64,000 nt of DNA from Haloimpatiens massiliensis (GCF_900184255.1 NZ_LT854636.1:134074-198073); one strand, 5' to 3'; numbered from the stretch's first letter, positions 26,441 to 34,697 are shown. A program made the numbers and translations. Notes: a model not told the origin generated them from the letters alone.

Positions 26441-26911
26441 CTATTGAACCTGTACTATCTCATTTTCTCCACATTCTACTACTTGGTTTTCCTTTAGCAA
26501 TTTAAAACTCGAATTATCCTGAGCTAGTATTATAACATCACAAGATGTTACTCTATCTCTTATGCCATCAAAATCTACTTCCATAAGCAATTCACCTTTT
26601 TTTACTTTTTTTCCTACTTTACAGAAAGACTTAAAACCTTCTCCTTTTAAATTCACTGTATCTAACCCTATATGAATGAGAATATTTAACCCCTCATCAT
26701 TTTCTATTGCAATTGCATGAAGAGTTTTAAATATTAATGTTATTGTCCCATCTATAGGTGAAACCACCTTATTATCCATAGGTACAATAGCAAAACCATC
26801 ACCTAAATCTCTATTAGCAATTCCTTCATCATCTACTTTATCTAAATTAATTAATTTTCCCTTAACTGGAGAAACAAATTTCATTTTATTCTTTTTAAAT
26901 ATGGAAAACAT
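26441..26911 (-). CDS. PTS glucose-type EIIA
   Basis: 156 aa. Crr-like EIIA domain as a separate protein. The phosphorylated His80 lies in ILIHIGLDTVNL and the partner His65 in TLHAIAIE, both in the positions of E. coli EIIA-Glc. It passes phosphate from HPr to the IIB domain of the next protein. It lies 36 bp after the EIICB gene and 11 bp before the sulfatase, which ties the PTS to the sulfatase. Confidence 0.95.
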   Translation of the reverse strand: MFSIFKKNKMKFVSPVKGKLINLDKVDDEGIANRDLGDGFAIVPMDNKVVSPIDGTITLIFKTLHAIAIENDEGLNILIHIGLDTVNLKGEGFKSFCKVGKKVKKGELLMEVDFDGIRDRVTSCDVIILAQDNSSFKLLKENQVVECGENEIVQVQ

Positions 26912-26947
26912 ATTGCCTCCTATTCTAATGGCATATTGACATTTTAT

Positions 26948-28387
26948 CTAACTATTTAGTGACTCTAAATACTCATCTACTTCTACCCGAACTATATTTA
27001 CTGATGGTCCATAAATAACTTGAAGATTTTTTCCTCTTACTAATGTATTATGTGCTCCTGTTTTCTTTAACCCTTCAATATCTACCTCAGCTATTTTCTT
27101 AACAGTTACCCTAAGTCTTGTTGCACAATTGTCTATTTCCTCTATATTCTTTACTCCTCCTAATGCTTCAATAATGTCCTTAGCTTTTCCACTTACATAC
27201 CCAGACCTTAATGAAGTTTCTTCATCTTCATTTTCTTCTTCACGTCCTGGAGTTTTAGCATCTAACTTAGTTATCAAGAATCTATAAATGAAATATGTAG
27301 CTATTGCAAACAAAACTGCTTCAACTATAAATAGTATTGGACTTGCAAATAATAATGCAAATGATATCGGTTCAGTAACTCCTGTAATAAAACAAGTTAA
27401 TGCTATTGATAATATGAAACCCAAAACTCTCTTACGTTTTTTCTTATCTGGTATGGAATGATACATAGCAAGACATACTGCTGGTAATGTGAATAACATA
27501 TGTATGTAACGTCCTGAATTATATAACGCAATATTTTTAAAGAAGTGCACTGTATTAGGATCTCCTAATTGTGCTAAGAATATATTTTGCCAACCTGCTA
27601 TACTTTTTCCCGCAACTTCAGCTACTCCGCCTGCTGCAGTTGTCCAAAATGGTAAATAAAATACATGATGTAATCCACAAATATATAAAGTTCTTAGCAT
27701 TAATCCATAAATAAATGCTCCAAATACTCCTAATTTAGAAGCCAATTCTCCAAAAGCTCCTATTAAATTACCTATCATCGGCCACACAAAGAACATAAGA
27801 ACTCCAAATAAAGCACTAACCACCGCTGTAATAATTGGAACACTTCTAGATCCTCCAAAGAAGGCCAATATTTCTGGTAATTTTAGCTTATAGAATCTAT
27901 TATGAACCCATGAAGTGTATAATCCTGCAAGAACACCACCAAAAACACTCATTTGAAGTGTCATTACACCAAACTGTAAGCCTTGTCCTAGAGACTTAGG
28001 ATCAACTCCTTGTGCTGGTAATTGATTGGTAATTTTCAAAAGAACATTAATGGTTGTAATCAGTACAAAATATCCAACTACTGCTGCTAACCCTGCAGTA
28101 CCTTTGTCATTTTTTGCAAGCCCTACCGCAATACCTACTGCAAATATCAATGGCAATGCGTCAAATACACTTTTTCCTATTGCATTTAGAATTTGTAAAA
28201 AAATCTGTAATCCTGGCGATGCAAGTATTGGATAAGCTTTAAGAACTGCTCCATTTGTTAATGCTGCGGAAATCCCTAAAAATAAACCTGCGACTGGTAA
28301 AATTGCAATGGGTAATAAAATAGACTTACCTAGTTTTTGTGCTACTCCAAATGACTTGTTAACTAGCGCATTTTCCTTAATACTCAT
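26948..28387 (-). CDS. PTS EIICB permease, glucose/N-acetylglucosamine type
   Basis: 479 aa. Residues 1 to about 370 are the IIC membrane domain of the glucose/GlcNAc group (LGKSILLPIAILPVAGLFLG start, RTLYICGLHHVFYLPFW, and FITGVTEPISFALLF in the second half). Residues 395-479 are the IIB domain with the phosphorylated Cys421 in DNCATRLRVTV. It imports and phosphorylates a sugar at C6. An IS lies just upstream: only 14 bp, containing AGGAGG, separate the start codon from the target duplication. Downstream genes are EIIA and a sulfatase. Confidence 0.94.
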   Translation of the reverse strand: MSIKENALVNKSFGVAQKLGKSILLPIAILPVAGLFLGISAALTNGAVLKAYPILASPGLQIFLQILNAIGKSVFDALPLIFAVGIAVGLAKNDKGTAGLAAVVGYFVLITTINVLLKITNQLPAQGVDPKSLGQGLQFGVMTLQMSVFGGVLAGLYTSWVHNRFYKLKLPEILAFFGGSRSVPIITAVVSALFGVLMFFVWPMIGNLIGAFGELASKLGVFGAFIYGLMLRTLYICGLHHVFYLPFWTTAAGGVAEVAGKSIAGWQNIFLAQLGDPNTVHFFKNIALYNSGRYIHMLFTLPAVCLAMYHSIPDKKKRKRVLGFILSIALTCFITGVTEPISFALLFASPILFIVEAVLFAIATYFIYRFLITKLDAKTPGREEENEDEETSLRSGYVSGKAKDIIEALGGVKNIEEIDNCATRLRVTVKKIAEVDIEGLKKTGAHNTLVRGKNLQVIYGPSVNIVRVEVDEYLESLNS

Positions 28388-28401
28388 ATTAGTCCTCCTA
28401 C

Positions 28402-28409
28402 CTCATAAT
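28402..28409. repeat. 8-bp target-site duplication of the IS, left copy
   Basis: CTCATAAT here matches CTCATAAT at 30218-30225 on the other side of the IS. Eight-bp duplications are usual for IS6-type elements. The match shows a single, probably recent insertion. Confidence 0.8.
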
Positions 28410-30217
28410 GTTAGTGTAAAGTTTTTTTACACTATTTTTATAAAATTTCTTTATATATCAAGGGTTACAGAGTTTTTTAAATAAAAAAACAATGACCCCC
28501 TTTTTTATGCTATAATTGAATCGCCAAAACACAAAAATAACATGAAAGGATGTCATTGCTATGGATTCAATTATAACTTATTTAATTTCCTATAATCAAT
28601 ATCTTTTAAAAATAATTTATCAATTACTTATGTTTATTTGTAAATACATTCCTCTTAAGCAGTGGGCTTTTGAGGATTCACATAGTCCCGAATATCAAAA
28701 ATTCAAAGTGGATAAACTACCTAAAATTGTTCGTTTTGAAAAGGTAGACTATCAACTTCTTTTAGCTTACTATAAACATAAATATAATAAACTAACCAAA
28801 CCTGTTCAGAGACGTAATGGGAAGTCCGTCCCTGAAAATATCCTATGTCCTAAATGCGGTGCCCCTCACCAGTATATCTACGATAATAATGGCTCTAGAG
28901 GTCAATACCAGTGCAAGGTTTGTGGTCAAAATTTTAATGAAAGTAACCACACTACTAAACCTATAGTATTTAGTTGTCCTTATTGCGGACAAACTCTTTC
29001 TTCAAAGAAAGATCGTAAGCATTTTAGAATACATAAATGTGTTAATCCTAAGTGTTCCTACTACCGCAAGAACTTAGACAAACTGCCTAAAGACTTAAGT
29101 GACGCTGATAAACACAAGTACAAGCTCCACTACATCTATCGTGAGTTCACCATAGATTTCTTCAAAATGGACTTACATGAACTTCCTTCTAGAGCAATTA
29201 ACTTTAAGTATAAGAAGTTCAATGCCCACATTATGGGGCTTTGCCTTACTTATCACGTTAATCTTAAGCTATCTACTAGGCAGACAGCACATGCCTTGGA
29301 GGAAGTACATGGTATAAAGATTTCACATACAATGATTGCTAATTATGCTATGACTGCTGCCGCAGTTATAAAGCCATTTGTAGATACTTTTGACTATAAT
29401 CCTTCTAACATCCTTTCTGCTGATGAAACATACATTAAGGTAAAAGGCATAAAGCATTATGTTTGGATTATCATGGATGCTTGTAAAAAGTCTATTCTTG
29501 GCTACCAAGTATCCGATACTCGTGCTGTAGGTCCATGTATCCTCGCTATGCGTATGGCTTTTGAGAAGTTTAAAAACTTCCCTAATAAAGCCTTAAAATT
29601 CATTGCAGATGGCTATAGTGCCTACCCTCTTGCAAGTCAGCAGTGTAAACTCGTTAATGGCTGGGACTTTGATGTTACTCAAGTTATCGGACTCACCAAT
29701 AATGATGCTGTATCCACCGAATTTCGTTGGGTAAAGCAAGTAGTAGAACGGCTTAACCGCACCTTCAAGTCTTCTTATCGCGTTACCTGCGGTTATGGAA
29801 GCGAGAATGGTGCACTTTATGGCGTTTCCCTTTGGGTTGCCTATTATAACTTTCTACGTCCTCATCCTTATAACTACTGGAAGCCACTAAATGAGATAGA
29901 TATTTTAACTAATGCGGGCAATATGCCTGCTAAGTGGCAATTACTTATTTACCTTGGTCAACAAACAATATTAAAGATGCAAACTGAAAATTCTGCTTAA
30001 TTTAGTTGTAAAGTAAATATGGGATATTTATTAACCACTACGTGAATAACTCAATGTAGAGATTACTAATATCAAAAATTTTCCTTCACTCAAAAGGATT
30101 TTTTGTCATGCCTAAAATTCGTTATTTCATCTTCAAATCACAAAGTATTTTATTATTCTGCGCCCTTCGGGCAAAACATTTTTAAACTTAGCTTTTTCAT
30201 ATTTCACTTTACACTAT
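28410..30217 (+). mobile_element. Insertion sequence (IS6-like, 1808 bp)
   Basis: One transposase gene flanked by terminal inverted repeats TAGTGTAAAGT (28412-28422) and ACTTTACACTA (30206-30216), with CTCATAAT duplicated outside. The left end also forms a local hairpin, TAGTGTAAA / TTTACACTA (28412-28434). About 215 bp of non-coding sequence follow the transposase, including a small GCCC-TTC-GGGC stem near 30160. The element is inserted between the DUF3604 and PTS genes of the sulfatase operon and faces against it. Confidence 0.85.
28561..30000 (+). CDS. DDE transposase, IS6/IS240-like with zinc-finger N-terminus
   Basis: 479 aa, apparently intact. Two Cys-rich modules at about residues 97-160 (CPKCG...CKVCG and CPYCG...CVNPKC) look like zinc ribbons for end binding. 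The catalytic domain follows: first Asp in LSADETYIKVKG, second Asp in FIADGYSAY, Glu in VERLNRTFKSSYR, as in the DDE domain of IS6/IS240-like elements. It is longer than ordinary IS6 transposases because of the N-terminal extension. An ATG at 28561 follows an AAAGGATG region. Confidence 0.88.
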   Translation: MDSIITYLISYNQYLLKIIYQLLMFICKYIPLKQWAFEDSHSPEYQKFKVDKLPKIVRFEKVDYQLLLAYYKHKYNKLTKPVQRRNGKSVPENILCPKCGAPHQYIYDNNGSRGQYQCKVCGQNFNESNHTTKPIVFSCPYCGQTLSSKKDRKHFRIHKCVNPKCSYYRKNLDKLPKDLSDADKHKYKLHYIYREFTIDFFKMDLHELPSRAINFKYKKFNAHIMGLCLTYHVNLKLSTRQTAHALEEVHGIKISHTMIANYAMTAAAVIKPFVDTFDYNPSNILSADETYIKVKGIKHYVWIIMDACKKSILGYQVSDTRAVGPCILAMRMAFEKFKNFPNKALKFIADGYSAYPLASQQCKLVNGWDFDVTQVIGLTNNDAVSTEFRWVKQVVERLNRTFKSSYRVTCGYGSENGALYGVSLWVAYYNFLRPHPYNYWKPLNEIDILTNAGNMPAKWQLLIYLGQQTILKMQTENSA

Positions 30218-30225
30218 CTCATAAT
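30218..30225. repeat. 8-bp target-site duplication of the IS, right copy
   Basis: CTCATAAT, identical to 28402-28409. One T separates it from the right inverted repeat. Confidence 0.8.
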
Positions 30226-30245
30226 TTATTTTAATTAATATTTAA

Positions 30246-31790
30246 TTAATTACTTTTTTTTACCCATATAGGTGATGACCATGCCACGGAACCATCTGTT
30301 CCATAGACCTTAACTAAATAAAAAGCATCCTCATGAAAATCTAATTTTATTCTTTTATCTATTTTATAAGCTATTTGAGGCTTACCCTTCATAATTCTAA
30401 CCTTATAGGCATTATGATAAAATGGATCGTTTCTATAATATTCTTCAAAATTAAATCTTTCTTTAGCTAAAGCCTTCGCTTCCTTTAAAAAAACTATAAG
30501 ATCTGTGTTTTTTAATAATTCACTTATCTTTTTAATAAATACTTGTCCATCTATTTCAAATGTTATTTCTGAGTTTAAATTTGCCTCTATTTCAAATACA
30601 AAACCCTCTGTTGTTACAGGAGATGGTCCCATCCACTTTCCTGATTGCGTTGTTTTTCTTGTAGTAAGCCCAAACTCACAAGAGGAATCGTCAATTTTAT
30701 TTATCCATTGCCCTCTTGAAGACCAACATTTTTCTATAGATTTGATTTTACCTTCTGTTTTTAATTTTCCACTCCATTTTTTTTCTTTCATATCTGGATA
30801 AATCTTAAGGTCTGGCCCCCAGCCAAATTCTATTTTAAATTTAAAGGTTATTTTTTCCTGAAGCTTTTTTTCTATCCAATTTTCACTGTGGCTATATGTA
30901 TAATATGGATTTCCATTTTTATAAATCACTATTCGGTCTATTGCCTCTTGAGTTTCTACTGCAATATGGTGCTCTAAAAACTTGTCACTAGTTTGAATTT
31001 CACTACCCATAACGTTTTCATTAATTTCATAAAGTAATTTTACTCTTCCACTTGTCATTCCATACACTCTTTTATTTAATAGTGCTTCCCATATTTTTTC
31101 TGGATTATTCTCTTCTGCTAAAACTCCAGCAAAACCATGTCCATATTGTGCAGCGACAACATGATTATCTCCTGAAGCAATTATTCCAATTTTATGTCCT
31201 TTTTTTAATCCATCAAATACTGATGTTCCACCTGTTCGTGGCCCCATATGTATATGTCTTGACATATGAATATCTGTATCTCCACTTTCTGAACTTCCAT
31301 GGGAAGAAAAAATTTCAGCAAATGGTGAAAATTCTTCTATATTTGTTTCCCAGTTTTTTCCACGATTATATAAACAATATGCCAAATGATGAGGTATTGC
31401 TATGGCATCATAGCACTTTAACTTATTGTATAATTGCTCATACCTCATTGGATTTACCAATGGACCAGTTGTTTTAAAAAATACATTATGGTCTCCATCT
31501 AATCCAGCACCCTGCCATTCATATCCATTAAAAATAGGGAATTGTTTATTTTCTTCATTTTTATTTTTTACAAAAGTATTTATTTTTTCCCAATCCTCTT
31601 GAACTATTTCCATTGGATGTATATCTTCTAATGGAATTCCACATTTATCCTTTCTAACATAGTATGGATAATATGCAATTGGCCAAAAATCTAGCATTTC
31701 TTTTGCCTGCTCGTACCACTCGTCCAATTGATCCATTTGATCATGGTGTATATTAGAGTGAAAATCCGTAAATAAATATTTATATTTCAT
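30246..31790 (-). CDS. DUF3604-like (PHP-superfamily-like) protein
   Basis: 514 aa. Resembles DUF3604 proteins: N-terminal TDFHSNIHHDQMDQLDEWYE, then FPIFNGYEWQGAG, GDHNVFF, AIPHHLAYC, EIFSSHGSSES and GIIASGDNHV, a spread of His, Asp and Glu residues that suits a multi-metal hydrolase fold, followed by a beta-rich C-terminal half. No signal peptide. The biochemical role of the family is unclear to me. It is the first gene of the leftward sulfatase-PTS operon, with AAAGGAGG before its ATG and two tandem promoters upstream. A hydrolase acting on the same sulfated sugar is possible but not shown. Confidence 0.7.
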   Translation of the reverse strand: MKYKYLFTDFHSNIHHDQMDQLDEWYEQAKEMLDFWPIAYYPYYVRKDKCGIPLEDIHPMEIVQEDWEKINTFVKNKNEENKQFPIFNGYEWQGAGLDGDHNVFFKTTGPLVNPMRYEQLYNKLKCYDAIAIPHHLAYCLYNRGKNWETNIEEFSPFAEIFSSHGSSESGDTDIHMSRHIHMGPRTGGTSVFDGLKKGHKIGIIASGDNHVVAAQYGHGFAGVLAEENNPEKIWEALLNKRVYGMTSGRVKLLYEINENVMGSEIQTSDKFLEHHIAVETQEAIDRIVIYKNGNPYYTYSHSENWIEKKLQEKITFKFKIEFGWGPDLKIYPDMKEKKWSGKLKTEGKIKSIEKCWSSRGQWINKIDDSSCEFGLTTRKTTQSGKWMGPSPVTTEGFVFEIEANLNSEITFEIDGQVFIKKISELLKNTDLIVFLKEAKALAKERFNFEEYYRNDPFYHNAYKVRIMKGKPQIAYKIDKRIKLDFHEDAFYLVKVYGTDGSVAWSSPIWVKKSN

Positions 31791-31819
31791 ACTAACCTCC
31801 TTTTTTATTTATTGTTTTA

Positions 31820-31848
31820 ATTATAAACACCTTATTTTTAAATGTAAA
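31820..31848 (-). promoter_or_regulatory. Proximal promoter of the sulfatase-PTS operon
   Basis: Minus strand: -35 TTTACA (31843-31848), 17-bp spacer, -10 TATAAT (31820-31825), about 30 bp from the DUF3604 start codon. The -35 is covered by the dyad AAATGTA-aa-TACATTT (31840-31855). Confidence 0.7.
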
Positions 31849-31855
31849 TACATTT
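31840..31855. promoter_or_regulatory. Operator-like dyad 1
   Basis: AAATGTAAATACATTT, a seven-bp arm dyad with a two-base centre overlapping the proximal -35 box. It shares its core with 31885-31900 and with the centre of the 52-bp palindrome. Likely a site for the divergent GntR regulator. Confidence 0.6.
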
Positions 31856-31864
31856 ATTAATTCA

Positions 31865-31893
31865 ATTATAAATACCTTATTTTTAAATGTCAA
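31865..31893 (-). promoter_or_regulatory. Distal promoter of the sulfatase-PTS operon
   Basis: Minus strand: consensus -35 TTGACA (31888-31893), 17-bp spacer and -10 TATAAT (31865-31870). It is a near-copy of the proximal promoter, displaced by 45 bp. The two 40-bp units at 31819-31858 and 31864-31903 differ at only a couple of positions. Confidence 0.75.
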
Positions 31894-31900
31894 TACATTT
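31885..31900. promoter_or_regulatory. Operator-like dyad 2
   Basis: AAATGTCAATACATTT, the counterpart of dyad 1 with one base change inside, overlapping the distal -35 box. Confidence 0.55.
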
Positions 31901-32068
31901 ATTTTATTATATCTATGTCTACTACATTTTTAACACTCTTCCGTGGTTACCACTATTATTAATAATACTCTATTTAATTTCAAAGTAATACCGCCACCTA
32001 CGTCCTTATTACAATGTTAATATCATATAGACTTATTGGTAACTATATAGCATTTTCTAAAATATTCA

Positions 32069-32120
32069 TATAATCACAAATTCACTAAATGTATTTACAT
32101 TTAGTGAATTTGTGATTATA
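32069..32120. promoter_or_regulatory. 52-bp near-perfect palindrome upstream of the GntR gene
   Basis: Arms of 25 bp (32069-32093 and 32096-32120) are exact reverse complements with a two-base TT centre. The middle, AAATGTATTTACATTT, matches the two dyads at the facing promoters. It lies immediately upstream of the regulator's predicted promoter (TTGCAA 32122-32127, TATAAT 32146-32151, 18-bp spacer). I infer an autoregulatory operator; it could also be a terminator-like stem. Confidence 0.65.
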
Positions 32121-32121
32121 T

Positions 32122-32164
32122 TTGCAATGAGTTTTAAATATATTATATAATACTTATATAAGTA
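32122..32164 (+). promoter_or_regulatory. Predicted promoter and second dyad of the GntR gene
   Basis: TTGCAA (32122-32127) and TATAAT (32146-32151) with an 18-bp spacer, followed by a perfect 14-bp palindrome TACTTATATAAGTA (32151-32164) around the expected transcription start. Confidence 0.5.
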
Positions 32165-32186
32165 CATACTTAGCGAGGTGAATTTA

Positions 32187-32909
32187 ATGAATGCTAGAGC
32201 ACCAAAGATTGCACAATACAAACAAATACAAAATGATATTTTAGATAAAATTTCTACAGGTTATTATAAACAAAATGATACCATTCCAACTGAATTAGAA
32301 CTTGCTAAAACCTATAATGTTTCAAGAGTAACTGTACGAAGAGCCACTGATAATTTAGTCGCTCAAGGGATATTACTTAGAACCCCCGGAGTTGGCACCT
32401 TTGTAAATCACAATCCAACTACACAAAAAATTGCAACATTAAAAGGTTTTACTCAAGAAATGCTCGAGTTAGGAATTAAACCATCCACAAAAGTGCATAA
32501 TTTTTCTTTAAAAAAAGCTGATGATAAGATAGCTCGTAAACTTAACATTAACACTGATGATATGATTTATTATATTGAAAGAATCAGATATGGCAATGAT
32601 GAACCCTTTGTTTTTGAAAAAACCTATATGTCTGTAAAATCTAATCCCGATATCTCAATAAAAATATTGGAAGGATCTAAATATGATTATATGGAAAAAG
32701 TTAAAAACATGAAAATTGACTATAGCTATCACAATACTTGTCCTATCCTTCCACCTAAAGAAATTGCAGAATTATTCAATATTGATAATCAAACGCCTAT
32801 TATCAAAATAGCAAATACTACTTTTTTCGAAGATGGCTCAATATTAGATTATACAGAACTGTTTTTTAATTCTCCTAAATATCAATTAAATTATATTAGA
32901 TCTAGATAA
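32187..32909 (+). CDS. GntR-family regulator, HutC/NagR type with UTRA domain
   Basis: 240 aa from the ATG at 32187, placed after GCGAGGTG at correct spacing; an in-frame GTG at 32178 is part of that ribosome site. The N-terminal winged helix (about residues 10-75) has IPTELELAKTYNVSRVTVRR and GVGTFV. The C-terminal UTRA domain (about 95-235) has DDMIYYIERIRYGNDEPFVFEKTYM and a TPIIKIANTTFFEDGSILDYTELFF end. UTRA domains of NagR/YvoA relatives bind amino-sugar phosphates, which suits the GlcNAc-type PTS opposite. Probably represses the divergent sulfatase-PTS operon and itself. Confidence 0.9.
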   Translation: MNARAPKIAQYKQIQNDILDKISTGYYKQNDTIPTELELAKTYNVSRVTVRRATDNLVAQGILLRTPGVGTFVNHNPTTQKIATLKGFTQEMLELGIKPSTKVHNFSLKKADDKIARKLNINTDDMIYYIERIRYGNDEPFVFEKTYMSVKSNPDISIKILEGSKYDYMEKVKNMKIDYSYHNTCPILPPKEIAELFNIDNQTPIIKIANTTFFEDGSILDYTELFFNSPKYQLNYIRSR

Positions 32910-33045
32910 AAGTTAAAGATAAGTCATTCTATTATCAAGACCTAAATTATAAAGATTTTTGGTTACTACTAAACCTCTATAAAAATCCTTTTGTAACCAA
33001 AAAAGATTTTTAGATTTTCCGTAGAATATAAATAATAAATATAGT

Positions 33046-33084
33046 AATTAAACAGAGATTTAGGTATTAAATCTCTGTTTAATT
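33046..33084 (+). terminator. Terminator after the GntR gene
   Basis: Perfect 17-bp arms around a GGTAT loop at 33046-33062 and 33068-33084. A weaker inverted repeat (about 32970-33012, TTTTTGGTTAC / GTAACCAAAAA) precedes it. Together these fill most of the 297-bp gap before murA. Confidence 0.7.
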
Positions 33085-33206
33085 ATATAAATCATTAACA
33101 AAAAGTAATAAGTATGATACTATATTCTATATATGTTTAATTAAATAAAATTTCAAAATGCACCAACATTTATGTTAAAAATTTATTAAAAAGGCAGGAT
33201 TTTACA

Positions 33207-34505
33207 ATGCGTTGGATTGAAGTAAAAAAGAGTAAGAATATAAATGGCAACGTGTCAATACCAGGATCAAAGAATAGTTCACTACCAATATTAACTGCAT
33301 GTTGTTTAGCAAATGAACCTGTTATCTTGAAAAATATACCCAATATATCAGATGTTAAAGTTGTATACCATATATTAAAAGGCATGGGAGCTAAAATATC
33401 TGAACAAAATAATACTTGCACAATAGATACAACTAAAATTTACAGTGCAATCATAGATCCACAAAAATCTTCATCTTATAGAGCATCATACTATTTTATT
33501 GGAGCCATGTTAGCAAAACATAAAAAAGTTTCACTAGGATATCCAGGTGGAGATAATTTTGGAACTAGACCCATTGATCAGCATATAAAGGGCCTAGAGG
33601 CATTAGGTGCTAAATTTACATTTTATGATGATTACTATGTAGTAGAGGCAAGCCAACTTACTGGTGCTGATATTTATTTCGATGTTATAACAAGTGGAGC
33701 TACTATAAATGTGTTAATGGCAGCTGTTTTAGCTGAAGGCAGAACAATATTAAGAAACTCTGCCAAAGACCCTGAAGTAGTGGACTTAGCCATGTTTTTA
33801 AATGAAATGGGTGCATGCATTAAAGGTGCTGGAACTGATACAATTGTTATAGACGGAGTAAAAAAACTATACGGCACACAACATACTATTATTCCAGATA
33901 GGTTAATTGCAGGAAGCCTACTTATGAGTGTTGGTATTACTGGTGGCAGCATCAGTGTAAATAATGTTATTCCAACTCACTTACTTCCATGCATTGCAAA
34001 GCTAGAGGAAGCTGGTATTTCTATAGATGTTAAAGAAAACTCTATTACAGCAAATTCAAAGGGTAATATTACCGGAGTTCATATAAAAACAGCTATGTAT
34101 CCAGGATTTGCAACAGATTTACAACAGCCAATTACAGCTTTATTAATTGGCGCTGATAGCCATAGTATAGTTGTGGATAACATATATCCTAATAGATTTA
34201 AGCACTGTATAGAACTAAACAAAATGGGCGCAGATATAATTATGAAAGATGGAAGTGTAGTAATACCAGGTAGAAAAAGCTTAAAAGGTACCTCCGTTTA
34301 TGCATCAGATGTAAGAGCTGGTATATGCCTTATATTGGCAGCTTTAGGTGCTGAAGGTACTACTCAAATTTTAGGAATAGAACATATTGAAAGAGGATAT
34401 GAAAACATCGTAGAGGTTTTTAAAAGTTTAGGAGCTAATATTGAAATCCGTGAAGAAATCATCGAAAATGATGAAGATATAGTTTCAATAGTTAATGTAT
34501 TTTAA
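33207..34505 (+). CDS. murA: UDP-GlcNAc 1-carboxyvinyltransferase MurA with Asp at the fosfomycin site
   Basis: 432 aa. First committed step of peptidoglycan synthesis: transfer of enolpyruvate from PEP to UDP-GlcNAc. Lys22 and Asn23 (GSKNSSLP) match the catalytic pair of the family. The active-site loop reads GYPGGDNFGTRPID, with Asp116 where most MurA enzymes have the fosfomycin-alkylated Cys115. An Asp here is known from naturally resistant MurA (Mycobacterium, Chlamydia). The C-terminal DVRAGICLILAALGAEGTT is standard. It is a lone gene with its own terminator. A second murA elsewhere is likely. Confidence 0.92.
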   Translation: MRWIEVKKSKNINGNVSIPGSKNSSLPILTACCLANEPVILKNIPNISDVKVVYHILKGMGAKISEQNNTCTIDTTKIYSAIIDPQKSSSYRASYYFIGAMLAKHKKVSLGYPGGDNFGTRPIDQHIKGLEALGAKFTFYDDYYVVEASQLTGADIYFDVITSGATINVLMAAVLAEGRTILRNSAKDPEVVDLAMFLNEMGACIKGAGTDTIVIDGVKKLYGTQHTIIPDRLIAGSLLMSVGITGGSISVNNVIPTHLLPCIAKLEEAGISIDVKENSITANSKGNITGVHIKTAMYPGFATDLQQPITALLIGADSHSIVVDNIYPNRFKHCIELNKMGADIIMKDGSVVIPGRKSLKGTSVYASDVRAGICLILAALGAEGTTQILGIEHIERGYENIVEVFKSLGANIEIREEIIENDEDIVSIVNVF

Positions 34506-34642
34506 ACTTTAAGTCCATTCTATGTTTTTTGTTGATAATTTTCAATAATTAATAGAGTAATAAGTAAGTTAAAATATTCTAATGATAAGACTAAGTAGAC
34601 CTCTCCAATCACAAAAATATGAGGTTTTATGGACTAATTTAT

Positions 34643-34697
34643 AAAAACAGCTATTATTAAATGTAAACACTTTTACATTTAATAATAGCTGTTTTTT
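34643..34697 (+). terminator. Strong terminator of murA
   Basis: About 24-bp perfect arms from AAACAGCTATTATTAAATG to its complement, with a short loop and a run of six T. The rest of the 34506-35039 gap holds an unrecognised 29-codon minus frame, a promoter and a G-free leader (listed separately). Confidence 0.9.

Noticed and set aside
31819..31903. Two near-identical units as the start of a CRISPR array
   Set aside because: Only two units, almost no spacer, and both contain promoter boxes. No other regularly spaced repeats were found in the window.
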